64,000 nucleotides of DNA, from positions 100,853,334-100,917,333 of the forward strand of contig NC_082595.1 of the NCBI RefSeq assembly GCF_030936135.1, given 5' to 3'. This DNA is from Gavia stellata. Taxonomy: Eukaryota; Chordata; Aves; Gaviiformes; Gaviidae. The notes below the pieces were generated by a model. That model was given only the letters and a program-made list of their open reading frames with translations, was not told where the DNA came from and ran no database searches. The translations under genes were made by a program, and so were the position numbers. Shown one piece after another: positions 1-13,100 of this stretch. Position 1 is the first letter of the stretch. Each line of letters begins with the position of its first letter.

Positions 1-463
1 AAATCAATACATACTAAAAGAAGTTTATATTATTTGAAAGGCTGACTATGTTGAATATGTTAAACTTCACCTACACTACCTGATCTTTCCTTAATCACTT
101 AAGCAGCAAAAACACACTCAAATTTCTGCAACAGCAAAAATTGAAATACTGAGCAGTAAAAAAAATGCTCCAGGTGGGAAAGAAACCTACATATGCTAAG
201 ACTTTCATTACCAGAATACATGACTCATGGCTCACAGATGACAGCAAATACTTATCTGTCTGGGACAGAATCTTATTCTGCATTGTATGAGGTATAAATT
301 TCAATTTTCTTTTGCCATTGTGTTCGATCTTGAAAGAACATAGAAGTTGTGAATCTCCCTCATCTAACAAAATGGAACATTGCTTTTTAATTAAAGAATT
401 GTAACATCACATGCTGATGTCTTAAATTGCACAGAATTTAAACACTATAACAATAATAATTAC
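1..463 (-). other. SMC6 intron 6, partial
   Basis: AT-rich intronic DNA downstream of the last visible SMC6 exon. I see no exon of the expected following SMC6 segment and no repeat I can name. Confidence 0.6.
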
Positions 464-525
464 CTGTATATTAAAGTGATCCAGTATTCCTACGAGTTCC
501 TCTTTCTTTGAAGAAATTAAGGTCC
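464..525 (-). CDS. SMC6: SMC6 exon 6, last one visible
   Basis: A 62-base exon encoding [21 protein letters not shown], with acceptor CCATTAG and donor CAG|GTAATT. It ends on a codon boundary, so the next exon (left of the window) starts in phase 0. Confidence 0.92.
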
Positions 526-3500
526 CTAATGGTAAAAAAAAAGAAAGGAAAAATACCAATAGGTCCCAAGTAAAGAGACATACAATTAATTCCCTAGCCT
601 TTTGTTCCATCTAGTGGTTCTCAGTAAATGTAAAAAAATGAGATTTGTATTTTTGTAACACAGATTTAGTCCTAAATGGAAACAGTTTGGTTGGGTTTTT
701 TAATCTTTCTGATAGATTTAATTAGAAGTCTTTCTGTACAAATGCCAAGTCCCTCTTTGCCTCATAAACCCTCTGTGACAGAATTTAGGTAAATCAGCAA
801 ATTCAACAAAAACTCAAAAAGACTAAAAACTATGTTCAGCCTCATCACACAAGCAGATTTTCATAAAGACAAATACTGTATGACCTCACATCATGCAGAA
901 CCTGATACAATCGCTTTTGACATGCTAAAATATTCTTAGTCTAAGGAAAACACAAAAAAAACGCACATCATCATCCTTGAATGATGAATGAAATGAGAAA
1001 GATCATCCTTTACTAACATCAAGGCATTTAAAGCAATGAAAATATTCAAAAAGCTTCTACGACTGAGAACAAAACAAACTATCACCAACCAGATTTGCTT
1101 TTCAGTCTATAACTTCTGTTTCCATCCAGATTAATGTGCTGATTCACAATAATAGAGCCACCATACACTTCTGGTTTAAAAGCATCTTTACCTTGGTTTC
1201 GCAATGTTATGGAAATATCTGCAGAACTAAAAAATAAAAATAATTTCAAAATACAACTGAAATTAGCTCAAAATATAAAAAAAAAAAAAAAGATCAGAAC
1301 ATTCTAATTTTCCACAAAAATTATCACATCTTGTACAGGTCACAACTGGAAGTCAGTCATAGTACCAATCGGAACAAGATATGTTGTTTGAGCCAAAACA
1401 GCTTCGGAGACACATAGCCAGAAAGGTGACCTCTTTGCACCTTGTATGTTTCAGATAAATCATGAGTCAAAAGGAAATAGTTGTGAGATCAGATTTCCCC
1501 CACTTTCCCTTCCCATCTGAGGTTCCCCCATCTTCAGGTTGCAGAATCAAGTTGCTTTTTGGTTGTTTTCCTGTTCCCAAACTGGCTTCTGTAGAAAACA
1601 GTTACTTCTACAGCCATCCCTAACCAAAGTAATCTATACCAGAATGCTTAAGGTGTTCTCCTAGAAGAGATGAGATGTGGTTTCAGTTCTGAATTCAGAT
1701 TTTCTGTTTCTCAAGTGAATGCTGAAACACTAAGTTACTATGCATAAGGCAGGTACTGCCAACGATTTTACTCCAAGCACCTATGAAAGGAAAAGCCTGG
1801 AGCTCTCAGTTACAGCTTTATGTAAATGTAAACTTTTAAACCTCCTCTCCTATCTTTTTATTGATTCCCCTAAACACGTTATCCCCACTCTTGCAGCAGA
1901 CATGAATCCACTTCCTGCATGTTTAATAATCCACCTGTATGTCAAGGTCTTTATATTGGATATTCATTCAGAAAGACAGAAAAAGAATTAGTCTCACTGC
2001 TTGCATAACAATGATAATTAGTTTCCTAAGAATCTTTTCTTATGAACTCAATTCTTCTGTAGGATATTCAAGTATATCGTGGAAGTAATACGCAAGAACT
2101 GAGCAATACGGAGGACATATCACTGTTAGCTAGTTCAGAGATAATGGTATAATACTGGTAAATTACTGGTAAAATTTCTAACGTGTTTTTTGTTTGTAGG
2201 TTTGGGGTTTTTTTTAAATATGGTCTCTTCAGTGTTATGCTTTTTATTCAAATCTGTTAGATCCAATAAGAGAGCAGAGAAAACAACAAAGGTGAACAGA
2301 AAACTAATCAGCTAACCTGAATCACAATCGCTAGACAACGTGTTCAACCTTAAAACTAAAGAAGTTTTACTTACGTCTCTCCATCTCGTACAAACATTTT
2401 TAATGAGGAACCTCTATTAGTTGCAGTGGCTTTTCCACCAAGTCCAACAATAAGAGCAGTTAATACAGAGCTTTTTCCACCTGTAATGGAAGCATTGAAC
2501 TTTTTCTAAAAAGAAGTTCTTGTAACTCTTTATCCAGTTCACCCATATTACAGATTTGTTTGACTGGTTATGTATTCACGCACTTCAAAGTCCAAATTCT
2601 GTCTTTATCAAAGAAACATATGAAATACCGATAACTCTAGAAGACACCTGCCACTTCCAAGTGTCTACCTAAAAAAACCAACATGCTGAGCCAAACTTCT
2701 GTTACTTCCATTTAGCAATCTGCATTCAGCAAGACGTCCTATCTTAGGAGGAAAGAATCTCCCTTCCTCACAGGCGTACAGAAAACATGTATGCAACAAA
2801 AGAAACATTACCATTACACATTACCATTTATGTAACTATCTGAAAGGTTTTAAGCTCTCTTTCAAAATTTATGTTTAATTTTTTAAAATGCTCTCTCCAA
2901 AAGAAGTGAACTTGCATAAATAAGCATAATTTCCTTCTCCTAGAATAGTTTCTACATGATATATACTTGGACAATTACCATGCATTTAATAATGAACGTA
3001 CATTTACTTTAAATATAAATTTATGTATGATTTAGCTAGGAAAAGATTTATATTCACATTATCTTTTGCAAATCTCCAAATTTAAGATCTAACTTTTTCA
3101 CCAGCCTTGAACTTCTGGGATAGACCTGTGTGGTTCCCAAGTCCAAAAGCGAATCCGTCCCCATTCCTAAAAGATGGCTAGCAATTCTTTTTCAAATAAA
3201 AATTACATCTTCTAAATCATTAACAACAGTGTTCTTTGACAAAGAAATGATGCAACTAATACCTACTTCCATTGTTACCAATAACAAAATTGAGATTTGA
3301 TCCAAACTGAAAAGGCCCCAACATCGAATGGCACATGAAGTTCTTCAGCTGAATACTTTCAATTATCCCAACTTCCCCTACAGTCTAAATAATGAAGAAT
3401 TAAAACTGGTGTTATGTATGCATTTTAATGAGATACAGTTTATCTACTTTGAATATAATGAGAATTCAAACGACAGTACAATATAAAACATCAATGGTTA

Positions 3501-4745
3501 CAAACTACAAGGAAATCAGAAGGACTTCATGACACGACGAAAAGTTGCTTGCTACAGAGCAGTTACATAATAAGAGGAAAACAGTTACCAAAACTGATCA
3601 CTCACCCATAGTAACTTTCAGTTCTCCCCATAACTAACTTATAATTAATACAATATAAAAGATTAAGAGCATCAATTCTATACAGTTGTCAGAGCAGTAA
3701 TAAAGAGCATCACAGAAAGACTTTTTTGTTAATTGAATAATACTGTTTGTGAGAATTCTTAGCACAGCTTAGAAGGAGGGAAATTAAATTAGATCAGGAA
3801 GGAGGAAGTGAAACTAGAAATGGGACAGCCCTCTGTTCAGCTGGTGAAGCACTGTTTTGACAGGAAACTTTAGTTTTACTGCCAGTGCTTCAGAAAAGCA
3901 ATGTTTTCTAAGAAAGCGAAGTCCTCAGGAAAAATAAACAAACCAATGACACAAAACAGCCGCTGTTCAAGAAAATGAAGTGAGGAATAATCTTTCTGCA
4001 TACCAAAAATCAACCACAGTGTCTTATAATACACAAGACAGCATCTGCAATCTCAGAAATTATTTTAAAAAAATCCTCCATCAAATTAGTATTCAACTAT
4101 TACAGAAAAGCAGAAAAAAATGGTATTCCTGTTTTCAAGTTTCAATTCCATTAAAATACGCATTTCAAACACTAGATTTTTTCAGTAATTTGAAAGTGTC
4201 AGCTGTGCAAAACAAACAAGTATTTGGTGCTTCTTTCAGGAAATAATTTGCTTTCTAAATATTTTCCTCTGCTTTTACTACCAACAGAAACCAAACATAC
4301 CATACTTCTATCAAATAAAATCTGTTTATTTGGTTATTTGACAACTTCAGTAGTATTCATTCTATAAAACCAGAATACTGTTATTTTATGATCAACTGTT
4401 ATAACTACATGACCCAAAAGACAAAAGGTACAAATGAACTCATGCAGAAATCCTCATCACGACATTATCTCTAGTTTCTCTTATATTGGTTCCACTGAAG
4501 CCTACATGCAAGACATTTATCTCAACATCTACCAAAAGCACAGAACTTTTTTATACCAACTTTTTCTTACATCTTCCCCCCCAACTTTTTAAACAACCTA
4601 CCGACAGTGAAGAGAAATTACTGTCAGCTGATGACTGTGAATTTTCTTCTTCAATAGACTCATCGCTATGTTCATCTGTGTATTCTTGTTTCTGTCTTTT
4701 GTGGGATCCAGGCTTTGAAATACTTTCTTCCTTTCTCTTACCCAT
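464..4745 (-). CDS. SMC6: SMC6, 5' portion (five coding exons; gene continues left of window)
   Basis: SMC6 is the ATPase subunit that pairs with SMC5 in the nuclear SMC5/6 complex, which handles recombination intermediates, replication-fork repair and SUMO ligation. Coding exons on the minus strand are 4602-4745, 3267-3384, 2375-2480, 1090-1226 and 464-525. Splice phases agree across all four introns and give residues 1-189. The acidic, lysine-rich N terminus begins MGKRKEES. The N-terminal ATPase head follows, with the motif [11 protein letters not shown] and the Walker A loop GNNGSGKS at about residues 84-91. The last visible exon carries [15 protein letters not shown], a strong match to vertebrate SMC6. 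The hinge, coiled coils and Walker B head lie outside the window. The start is the first ATG after an untranslated leader spliced at 4751. No stops or frameshifts are visible. The identification rests on remembered human SMC6. Confidence 0.95.
1090..1226 (-). CDS. SMC6: SMC6 exon 5
   Basis: The exon encodes [12 protein letters not shown] to [10 protein letters not shown], the beta-rich part of the ATPase head after the P-loop. The acceptor follows a T-rich run. The donor is GTTGGT, weaker than its neighbours but the one that keeps phase with exon 6. Confidence 0.88.
2375..2480 (-). CDS. SMC6: SMC6 exon 4 (second half of P-loop)
   Basis: The exon completes Walker A (S-GKS) and continues [20 protein letters not shown] to MFVRDGE. 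The acceptor is CCATTACAG and the donor GTAAGT. The intron therefore splits the Walker A serine codon. Confidence 0.93.
3267..3384 (-). CDS. SMC6: SMC6 exon 3 (head, first half of P-loop)
   Basis: The exon encodes [10 protein letters not shown] to VIGNNG, residues 49-87 plus one base. A second AG six bases further in (before GGGGAAG) would break the reading frame set by exon 2, so the acceptor at 3385-3386 was chosen. The donor is GTAGGT. Confidence 0.87.
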
Positions 4746-4750
4746 GAGTA
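4602..4750 (-). CDS. SMC6: SMC6 exon 2 with start codon
   Basis: The acceptor after a T-rich tract (AG at 4751-4752) leaves five untranslated bases, then ATG at 4745-4743. The exon encodes residues 1-48 and ends at the codon TCG before GTAGGT. It covers the charged N-terminal tail that precedes the ATPase head. Confidence 0.88.
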
Positions 4751-7700
4751 CTGAAAAATGAAAATAATGAAAAATTGTAGGTTTCAGTCTTCTAGATGAA
4801 AACATACCTATAACACAGACATACTAATTTATGTACTTTCATAAAAGAAATATTAAGATCAAACGTCTCAACAACCAAATACTTTTTCAGAACTGAAATC
4901 TCAGTGAATTTAAGCCTAAGCTTATTATGAAGAAGTTGTATTAGAACAAAAGAAACACAACTTCATTATTCTAATCAAGCTGAATTTGTTTGTTGATTAA
5001 CAACAAAATCAACCTGGATTCTGTTTTCCTTGGTACATTAGACTTGGGGATATTTGCTAAAATTGGTTTTGGCTAGTAATGGAGTTGAAGATGAAGTTGT
5101 AAAAAGTACACAACTATCAAAGTATAATCAAACCTGCATTGCTGCTGCTGATCAAAGTGAGCTGCGCAGCCAAAAAGAAAATGTATTAATTATATGTGGT
5201 TGACAAATGCCCAGAAAATCAACATGCAGAACACATAAAAGTAGAACAAAGGAAAATTTAGATTCACAGCACTGTTCCTATGCTGTTTGTAAACAAAATG
5301 CTGTTATTTTACTAATGAAGGATAACAATTCTCTAATATAGAGAACATACATATATATTTCCTCCAGAAATGAATAAGTAATGCACAGTCTTCCCGCACT
5401 AATGACTCATCAGAAATGAATCTTGCAAAAGTAACAAGGTCTACTAAAGTCACATAAAACTGAAACAACAGGCATCAAGATTAGTCAAAATCTCACATTT
5501 TCTGTAACTGTACCCTTAGGGCATGGTTTTTATTCCCCCAAAAGTACGTATTACATTCTTCATATCTAGAGTCCCAAAAGCACTACACATGGAAGTTCAC
5601 ATATTTTTGCCCAAAGTAGAAGCAAGGTCCTGTTTATACAAAGGCAATGCACAATATTTTTATTGGCCAGTAGTTAAGTCACCTACTGGTAAGTGTCCAA
5701 ACCAGGCTAAAACTGACATCAGCTGCATAGTTTTCTGACAACAAAAACTTTCTGAAATGGAGTATGTTCTCCTACTCAGGCAACTTTGATTACTAGAATT
5801 CGATCTAGAGATCCCTTCTAGGAAAGATGGCAACCAACTTAAACGCATCTCACCAGTTCGAGCAAAATTCAGAGGCATTAAATGTAATTAATATCCACTG
5901 CTATAGAAAGATTACTGCATGACTCATGGCCTAAGAGTAGGCTGAGTTTATTTATAAAAATAAATAATAATATATTTTTTAAAACAGGGTGGGGTGCAGG
6001 AAAGGAAAGAATGACCAGCATTAGAGACACTGCATGTCCAAAGTTGATACCATGTGTCATGGTCTGAGACCAAACTGACTGTGTGGAGACTAAACACACT
6101 GGGGGCTTGGATACCAGAACACTTCTAGCCACAGATACATTTAATGTTAACAACTGACCACTTCCTTGTCCCACAGGACTGATGAGACGATCCAGGAGAG
6201 AAGGCAGGCAGGTCAGCCTAACAGTTCCTAACATGATCTCCTGTGCCCTGCAGGAGAGATGCCATGGTCTGTGAGAAAGCTGGATGGACCAGCACAGCGG
6301 TTCCAGCTGTGCAATGCACAGCCTCAGGGCCCCATGGGGCTCCCTTGTTAAAGCCCTCAAGTCCTCCCAGAGCTTCTCTGTGGGTCTTGCTCCACTCTCT
6401 CTCTTTAAATGTTTTAAGATGAATAACTTGAAGAATCTACAGAGAACTCAATGAAATAAAGACTGTTAAATTACAATTTTAGTCGTAAGAACTAGTGCTG
6501 CAACAGAGACAACCAGTCTTTTCTCCCTCTGCATCTTCTGTTTCTGTCTCATCCCTCTGAGTTTAAGCAGTTTTTTTATACAGCAGAATAATAAACCATC
6601 TCAAGGCACTGATTCTACTGAAAATTAATGCAGGAAAAAACTTTTTTCTTTTCAAATAAGTTCCCCAACCATTTCACCATGCAGATCTGTACATTTGAGT
6701 CATTGTGGAGAAAGACAGCGCTTCTTTGAGCAGCTTCTTTTACTTGTGCCATCTTAATGTTCTGGTCAAACTATAGCCAGATTTCAACTGATGAAAGGTC
6801 AGATAGCTCATACTACCAAGCACCACAGACAATAGCATTTATCATATGAAACACTACAGACATTAAAGTTTGTTACATCATTACAAAGAGTATTTAATTT
6901 CTATTTCAGATATTCATTGTTTTATCAACTAGTCTAGTAAGTCCTTCATTAATTTTCTTTGACACGGCATCTAAATGATAAAGAAAAAATATGCAACTCT
7001 TTCCATTAAGTGCAATGAACACAATTCAAAGCAAACGCAGAAATGTAATAAACTTCCCATCTCACATTCTTGCAATAATTTTGTATGGCAGGGATTTCAG
7101 ATCAAATACTGGATTATTATTACATCCATGAAGCATTTACATGGAATCTGCAATTTCCATGTTATGTTATACCCATACCCATACAAACCAAGAAGCAAAT
7201 ACACTTCATGATTCAGTTACATACCTTTTGCTATGCTACTTTCAGTTTCCTATATAAGCGTGCCTTTATGCTTAAATTACTCAGACCAGGAAAGAGTCAC
7301 TTGTATGCTCTTGGAATTTATCCATCACCCAAATATACAGACAAACATTCATTCCATGTGATGTTCCACTGAAATATCTCTCTAGAAAGAAGGGAAAACA
7401 CAAGATTTAAATGTTGTAATTATTAATGTCCAAACTAAAGATCAGGGCTATGAGTTCCATCGCTATACCATTTGGACACTTAAGAAAAAGAGAGTATCAG
7501 AGTAGAAAACAGAACAAAATAACCTAGGCAAAAACTTACTCATGTAATCTAAGCATGACAAAGGCAAAGAACAGAACAGCCTGCACCCCAGAATTCCTGA
7601 AGAGCTAGTACTGCAAACTGCTAGTACTGCAAACAAAACTTAACTGAAACTGCAAGCAAACTTTATTGAAGTAGCCTCAGAAATTATTACAAGTACCAGC

Positions 7701-9577
7701 AGATGTAATACCTACATTGAGTACAAAAAAGCTGGAAGGAAAGAGAAACTGACTGCAGCAACAGGGAATCCACTAATAAGACTTCACAAGAAACAGAGCT
7801 TTAAAAGCTGAAGGAAGAAAAAAATCAACATTAAGAAAAAAAACCCACAGAAAATGACAAATACATTTGAATTTTATCTTTAGATCATCTTGACGTTTTT
7901 GACAGAAAAAGCTTTTTACATTAATTGCTCCCAAAACTCTTGCACCAAGATACCTCTAATTTTCTTCATTATTTTTTTAATTGAAAGAATAGTTGATTTT
8001 AGTCTCAGCACCACTTACCATTACTTCAACAAGAATTTGGTAATAACTATTCAAAGCAAAGGAAAAGCAGCCCAACTGAAGGTTATAAAAATGTGCAATA
8101 CTATATTGGAAACAATTAAACAGGCAAAAGCATACCTTAGTACAAGTATTCTAAGATATCTAATAGACTAACAGGAAGCCAACAACGGACACTATTGACA
8201 AATGTTAACAGAAGGGTTTTTTAATGCACCAGGCATGATACTTAAAAACTGAAGTCTAAATTTATGTTTATACTGCAATATAAAGTAGGATTATGTTAAT
8301 GGAAACTGTGATGACAGAGTCAGGAACATCAATAATTCAAACGAGAATCCGACTGTTATTCAGAAAGACAAAACAAAAGCACGGATTTAAGAGAGAAAAT
8401 GAACTTCACTATCATGGAATCTAAGACCATACAGTTAGAAATAAAAACTGGAGCTATAAACTGGGAACAAAGAAGGGCAAGACACATCCAATTATAAAAA
8501 CGTCATCGGATCACTACAAATTATTACAAGTAATTGTTAAGCTTGTAATGAGATCACGAAAGAAAAATGCAATCCCCAAACGTGCTGTATAAAACCATTA
8601 GGACTATTACATGTTACAGTAGAAAAGTATTTACCCTGTTAAGATCAAAGTGTAGGAAAACGGAGGCTGCATCCATTGGAAGCAACATGCACTGATGCCC
8701 ACCCCTGTTCCGACTTAACCAGTGGCATCTCTTTCCACAGTTTCCATTGCAATGCAGTTACTCAACTGTTTTCCCCTCTCCCCACCCGGCTGGTCACAGT
8801 CGGCCTCACCCAGAGCAGACGCAACCAACCTACTGCCACCAAACCCACTCCCCTGGCTGTCCAGCAGCCTTCTGTCGGCCTGGTGTCCCTCCGAGGCAGG
8901 GAGCAGCTGCCACTCCAAACATCCACTTTAACCACTCCGCACCCAGACCAGCTACAACCCGGACTGCTTTTGTCCGGGTCGCAAACCAGAGGTAGAGAAA
9001 AGACATCAGAGCAGACTGAGGGTGGGATGAATGCAAGATCTGGGAGGAAGAGAGGGCATAAGGTGGGAGAAGAGGAAGAAAGGAGTTGTGGTCTTCTGCT
9101 TATGTATAGCACACTACATTCATTTAAACAGACACAAAAATAGTGATAAACGAATTACAGACTAACTCTGGCAGTTTATAATAATGAAGGAGGGGAACAT
9201 ACGCTATCTGTTGTACTCGAAAGGCACATATTTCAGAGGGTCGAAGTCAGAAGCCTAGCTTCATACACAGCAGTGGAGTGCTGTATATTTTTCGGGGCTA
9301 TCCAAGCCAGATGTCCCGTGTCAGACTATGTGACTCTGACATTCACGACTCCCCTCCGAATATATTCACAGCCAATGCATAAGAAGTCGATACCATCCCA
9401 TCTAGACGCTGGAAAAGCAGTCTGACAAACAGCAGCACAGAAGGCAGCTCCACCTCCTCTGTGGGGAGGTACAAAGGAAAGAGGGGGCAGACATCGCCCC
9501 GCTCGCAGCTCCAGTCCCACAGTTACCCCTTGCTGGGCGCAACACTTTCTCCGGACGACCTGTAAGGGTCCACTCAC
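4751..9577 (-). other. SMC6 intron 1 (5' UTR intron)
   Basis: The 4.8 kb between the untranslated first exon and the start-codon exon is mostly AT-rich and unremarkable. Two GC-richer islands, 6040-6420 and 8650-9100, stand out in composition and are open in several frames, but neither matches a family I know. A 16-bp tandem pair (unit gctagtactgcaaact) sits at about 7605-7637. Confidence 0.55.
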
Positions 9578-9850
9578 CTCCCAGAGAGGCGACACCGGTC
9601 CCTCGGCGGCTGGAAAGCCCGGGCGGCAATCGCTCCACGGTCCTTACCCGCTTCCCCTCTGCCTTCGCAGCGCCGGCTGCCGTCGGGCAAAGCCGTCGGG
9701 CAAAGCCGTCGGGCAGACAACGCCGCTACCCTGCGACCTCCCTCCCTCCCAGCCGCCCCCCGCTCCCAGAGAGCAGAGGCGCGCCCGGCCACCACCACCC
9801 CCCTACCCCGCAGAGGTCGCCCGCCCCTCACCCTGCCTCTCCTCAACGCT
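9578..9850 (-). other. SMC6: Probable SMC6 untranslated exon 1 (5' end uncertain)
   Basis: Read on the minus strand, the CpG-rich DNA contains a good splice donor, CTGGGAG|GTGAGTGG, at 9577-9576. It would join directly to the acceptor before the SMC6 start codon. A second possible donor (GTGAGGGG, near 9831) could serve an alternative shorter first exon. The transcription start cannot be read from sequence. 9850 is only an outer guess. A 13-bp tandem repeat (gccgtcgggcaaa, about 2.9 copies) lies inside it near 9680-9718. Confidence 0.5.
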
Positions 9851-10041
9851 GCCGCCGGTGGGGCCGTTACAACCGCCGCAAGCTCAGACCCCAGGAAGGT
9901 CCCGAGCCCTGTGCGGCGGGACGGTCGCAGTCAGGGGGCGGCGCAGCCTCCCGGGTGCGACGGAAGAGCCGCCGCGGGCGCGGCGCTTGCGCACTCCCGC
10001 CCCCCGCCCCGAGGGGGCCTTTTCCGTGCGCCCGCCATTTT

Positions 10042-10111
10042 CGAGAGGGCGGAGCTGCCGCTGGGGCGGTGCCCGCCGGCGGCGACCGTTAGGGCTGTGG
10101 AGAGCGGCGCG
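10042..10111 (+). other. GEN1: Probable GEN1 untranslated exon 1 (5' end uncertain)
   Basis: A donor GCGCGG|GTGAGCGG at 10112 could splice to the acceptor at 13442-13443 just before the GEN1 start codon. A second good donor, GGGAT|GTAAGT at 10227, is an alternative end for this exon. The start given is a guess from the YY1 site position. Confidence 0.45.
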
Positions 10112-13100
10112 GGTGAGCGGCTGCGGAGGTTTCGTCCCCTCCCCTTCTCTCTGTTGTGGGGTCCTCGGGAGTTAGCAGTTGGGCCCGCTCGGCTCTCCCT
10201 GAGCCTCTCGGGGCTCAAACCGGGATGTAAGTTTATACTAATCCCTCCCTTGAAGGCTGAGCTGCCTTCGCTGAGGAGGCGTCGGCTCCGCAGGTGTCCG
10301 CTGGCGGGCGGGCAGCGGGGAGCGTTGCGGGAGAGGAGGCCTCCGGCCCCAAATCTGGAGTCAGGGTGTTAGGCCTGCAGTCCTCTCAGTGAGCAGGGAG
10401 AGCCCTCCCGGCGGCTCTTCGCCTCGCGGCGGGTCGGGGAAACGTCTGTTTTGTCTGTGCGGTGCATTATTATCTCTAGCTCGCATCAAGGCGGGAATTT
10501 TAGATGCTTGTACTCGAGATGCCTGTGTGTCTTGTTACTTTGCTTTCAGGTAGCTTCTCGCTTTTGTTTTCATCTCGCGGGAAGAAAAAACAACGTAGGA
10601 GGTTGAGGAGGAATCTGTAAATGCTGAAACATGCCACTGCTGTGCTTCGGGTGCTCAGGTTTATTGGCAAAGCGGTGCCAGGTGCTGGGGTATCGCAGTA
10701 GCGTAGAAAGGGAGTGGGAGAGTTGTTAAAAACGTGTTGTGGCCTTTCTTCTTCTTTCTTTTTTTTTTTTTTTTAAAGGCCTCTGGTTCAGACATAAACC
10801 ATATGCTTGGCAGTATTTGTAGGTTACCTTGGCAATGAGTGAAAACTTACCTGCATGAACTAAACTTAAGTGTTAAATGTCTTCTGTAGTTATTTTCAAG
10901 TAACTGGCTTACTTTTCTGGCTATGTAAAAAAAAAAAAAAAAAAACAAAAAACTTTGTAGAGTAGAATATATTTTTAAAACATGATTTATAAAAACATAA
11001 AAGCTATATAGCTGTAGCATATTCTGGCCCAATGAAAAATTGAGAAGGTTTTCTGTGGGTTTTTTAAATTATATTTCCTGTCAATGATCTTATAATAGCA
11101 TGGTATCTTCAGTGATTTGTGAGTATATGAAAAAAATCAGGTTCAGTCTACTCATCTTTGGAAGTTACTATCTCTCTAAGAAGATTGGAGGCTTGTGATG
11201 AACAAAGCTCCTCAATAAAATCTGAGTAGGCAGGTTATTCTTATTAAAAGTAGTAGATCAGTTTGTGTACAGGATCCAGATTTAAATATTTTACTGAATG
11301 TGCTCAAAAAAAGCAAAGACTGGTAGGTCTCACAGGCTTTCATAACTCAACCTTAGATATACATTGAACAGGGATAAGGAAAACTTCTGTCCTCAAATAA
11401 CAATACTTTATTATCTCATAATGAAGAAAGTGGGGTTTTTTATAGTTTTATATTTTTATACGTGTTTTTTTCTTTATTATTTGTAATCTTATGGAATGTA
11501 AGTGTTTGTAGTGTATTTGTCTCTCCTGTTAAGTACCATGTGACATTCCATAACAATATTTAGAAACCAACTAATACTTTTTTTTTTCTAAATGTGTATT
11601 GATGTAGACTGGCAGGAACCAAACGATAACTTCAAAAAAGATATCTCCCTTTTTTTGCTAAGTGTTCTCTTGTTAAACTCTCCTGAAGCTGAATATCACA
11701 CTTGTCTTTTGAGAAGGTTTGGATGCCTTTTGTTAGCCTTCCCTATGCATCAGAGAAATTGATCATCCTGGGCTTCAAGAAATTATGCCATGTATTTGCA
11801 CACTTTATTTATATTTTTAACGCATTGTATGTGCTTGAGGTATAACAACAATAAAAGCAGTACATTATGCTCTGTATGCATACAACTAAAATAGGTTGAG
11901 TGATTGAAGTAGTTAAAGAAATGGGCTAGAGAAACACGATCTCCATTGAATGTAAGTCTTAACATGAGAACTTCTTTTAAAAATAACCTGGAATTCCTGC
12001 AATGGCAGAAATAATGTATTATTGATTAGCTAACTTGCTTTAAAACAGTTGTAGAGTATAAAGCAACGCACCCTACAAAGGCAGTCTTGCTGTTACGACA
12101 GGCTGCGATGATGTTAAATGTGGAAGACTGCTGAATTGAGCATGGCCGTGTTCACTAGAGGCCGCAAGGTGGCATAGCTCCTCAGGTGTCTGAGGCAGGT
12201 CTCTGAGTACAGGTAACTAGTTTATCTAGTCGTTTATTCAAAGGAGGGTTTTATTTTATCTGTAGTAGTTTCAAAATCAGGATGAAAGAAATACAAAACA
12301 TTCCAGACTTCATTTTATTTTTATCTTCTACTATTGAGGAAGAAGAGAGAAAAGTAGAGACATAAGCATGAGGCAAACTTTGTACAGTAAGACAGTACAG
12401 GAATAGATTGGTATTGTGAGGGGGAAAAGCAGAGTATGTGTTAGAGGCCTTGTAAAGAAGTGGCAAGGTATGAGAATCAGAAGAATAATGAAAAAGGAAA
12501 GACGGAAAGGAAGAAAATTAAATCTGGTAATAGGGTAGCATGGAGAATAGAGCTATATAAGTAAAGTTAAATAAGAGGCAAAGAAATATACCACCTAATG
12601 GCTGCATGTTTTCAGCTGGTGTTCATTATAGGTAGTGCCAGTCACACAATACCAAAATTAAAATAGTAATATCATACAAACTGGCATGTTTCTGCAATCA
12701 CAGTGTTACAAATGTCGAAATATTTGTTGGAAGGGACCTCTGGATGTCATCAATGCTGATTCCCTGCTCAAAGGGGGACTTCCACCAGTATTGGATTAAA
12801 CCAGGAAGACAGTATGCTGGCTGGATGTTGAAAATCTCCAAAAATGGAGATTCTGCAAACTCTGGGCAACCAGTGCTGCAGTACCCTCTGTCATTTTTTT
12901 TCCTGAAGTCCAACATGAATTTCCCAAGCCAAAATCTGTGGCTCTTGGCCCTTCTTATATCATCTTGGAATACTAAGGAGAGTTTAAGTTCTGTCATCAT
13001 TGTAAATACTCCTTGAGTAGCTTTAAGCTACTTTTATTTGAACAGAAACATTTTAATGTGAATCCTACCACTTCAGATCAGGAAGTAATTCCCTCAAGAG

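Larger units (their letters stand above)
9400..10500. promoter_or_regulatory. CpG island, divergent SMC6/GEN1 promoter
   Basis: A sharp island of GC- and CpG-rich DNA lies between the SMC6 first-exon donor (9577, leftward) and the GEN1 first-exon donor (about 10112, rightward). It has no TATA box. It carries a perfect YY1-type motif CCGCCATTTT at 10032-10041, GC boxes such as ggggcgg around 10062, and an E2F-like GGCGGGAA near 10490 in the start of GEN1 intron 1. The layout is typical of a head-to-head promoter for two housekeeping DNA-repair genes. Open frames across the island reflect its base composition, not genes. Confidence 0.8.

Noticed and set aside
5878-6360. 160-codon minus-strand open frame
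   Set aside because: No recognisable domain, no splice context, lies in the SMC6 intron. The frame is open probably by chance in GC-richer DNA.
8676-9143. 155-codon plus-strand open frame with overlapping frames on both strands
   Set aside because: Several frames are open at once and the composition is biased. The translation has no domain-like pattern.
9574-10372. Arginine- and proline-rich open frames in the CpG island
   Set aside because: Stop codons are rare in GC-rich DNA. The region is better explained as the divergent promoter and untranslated first exons.
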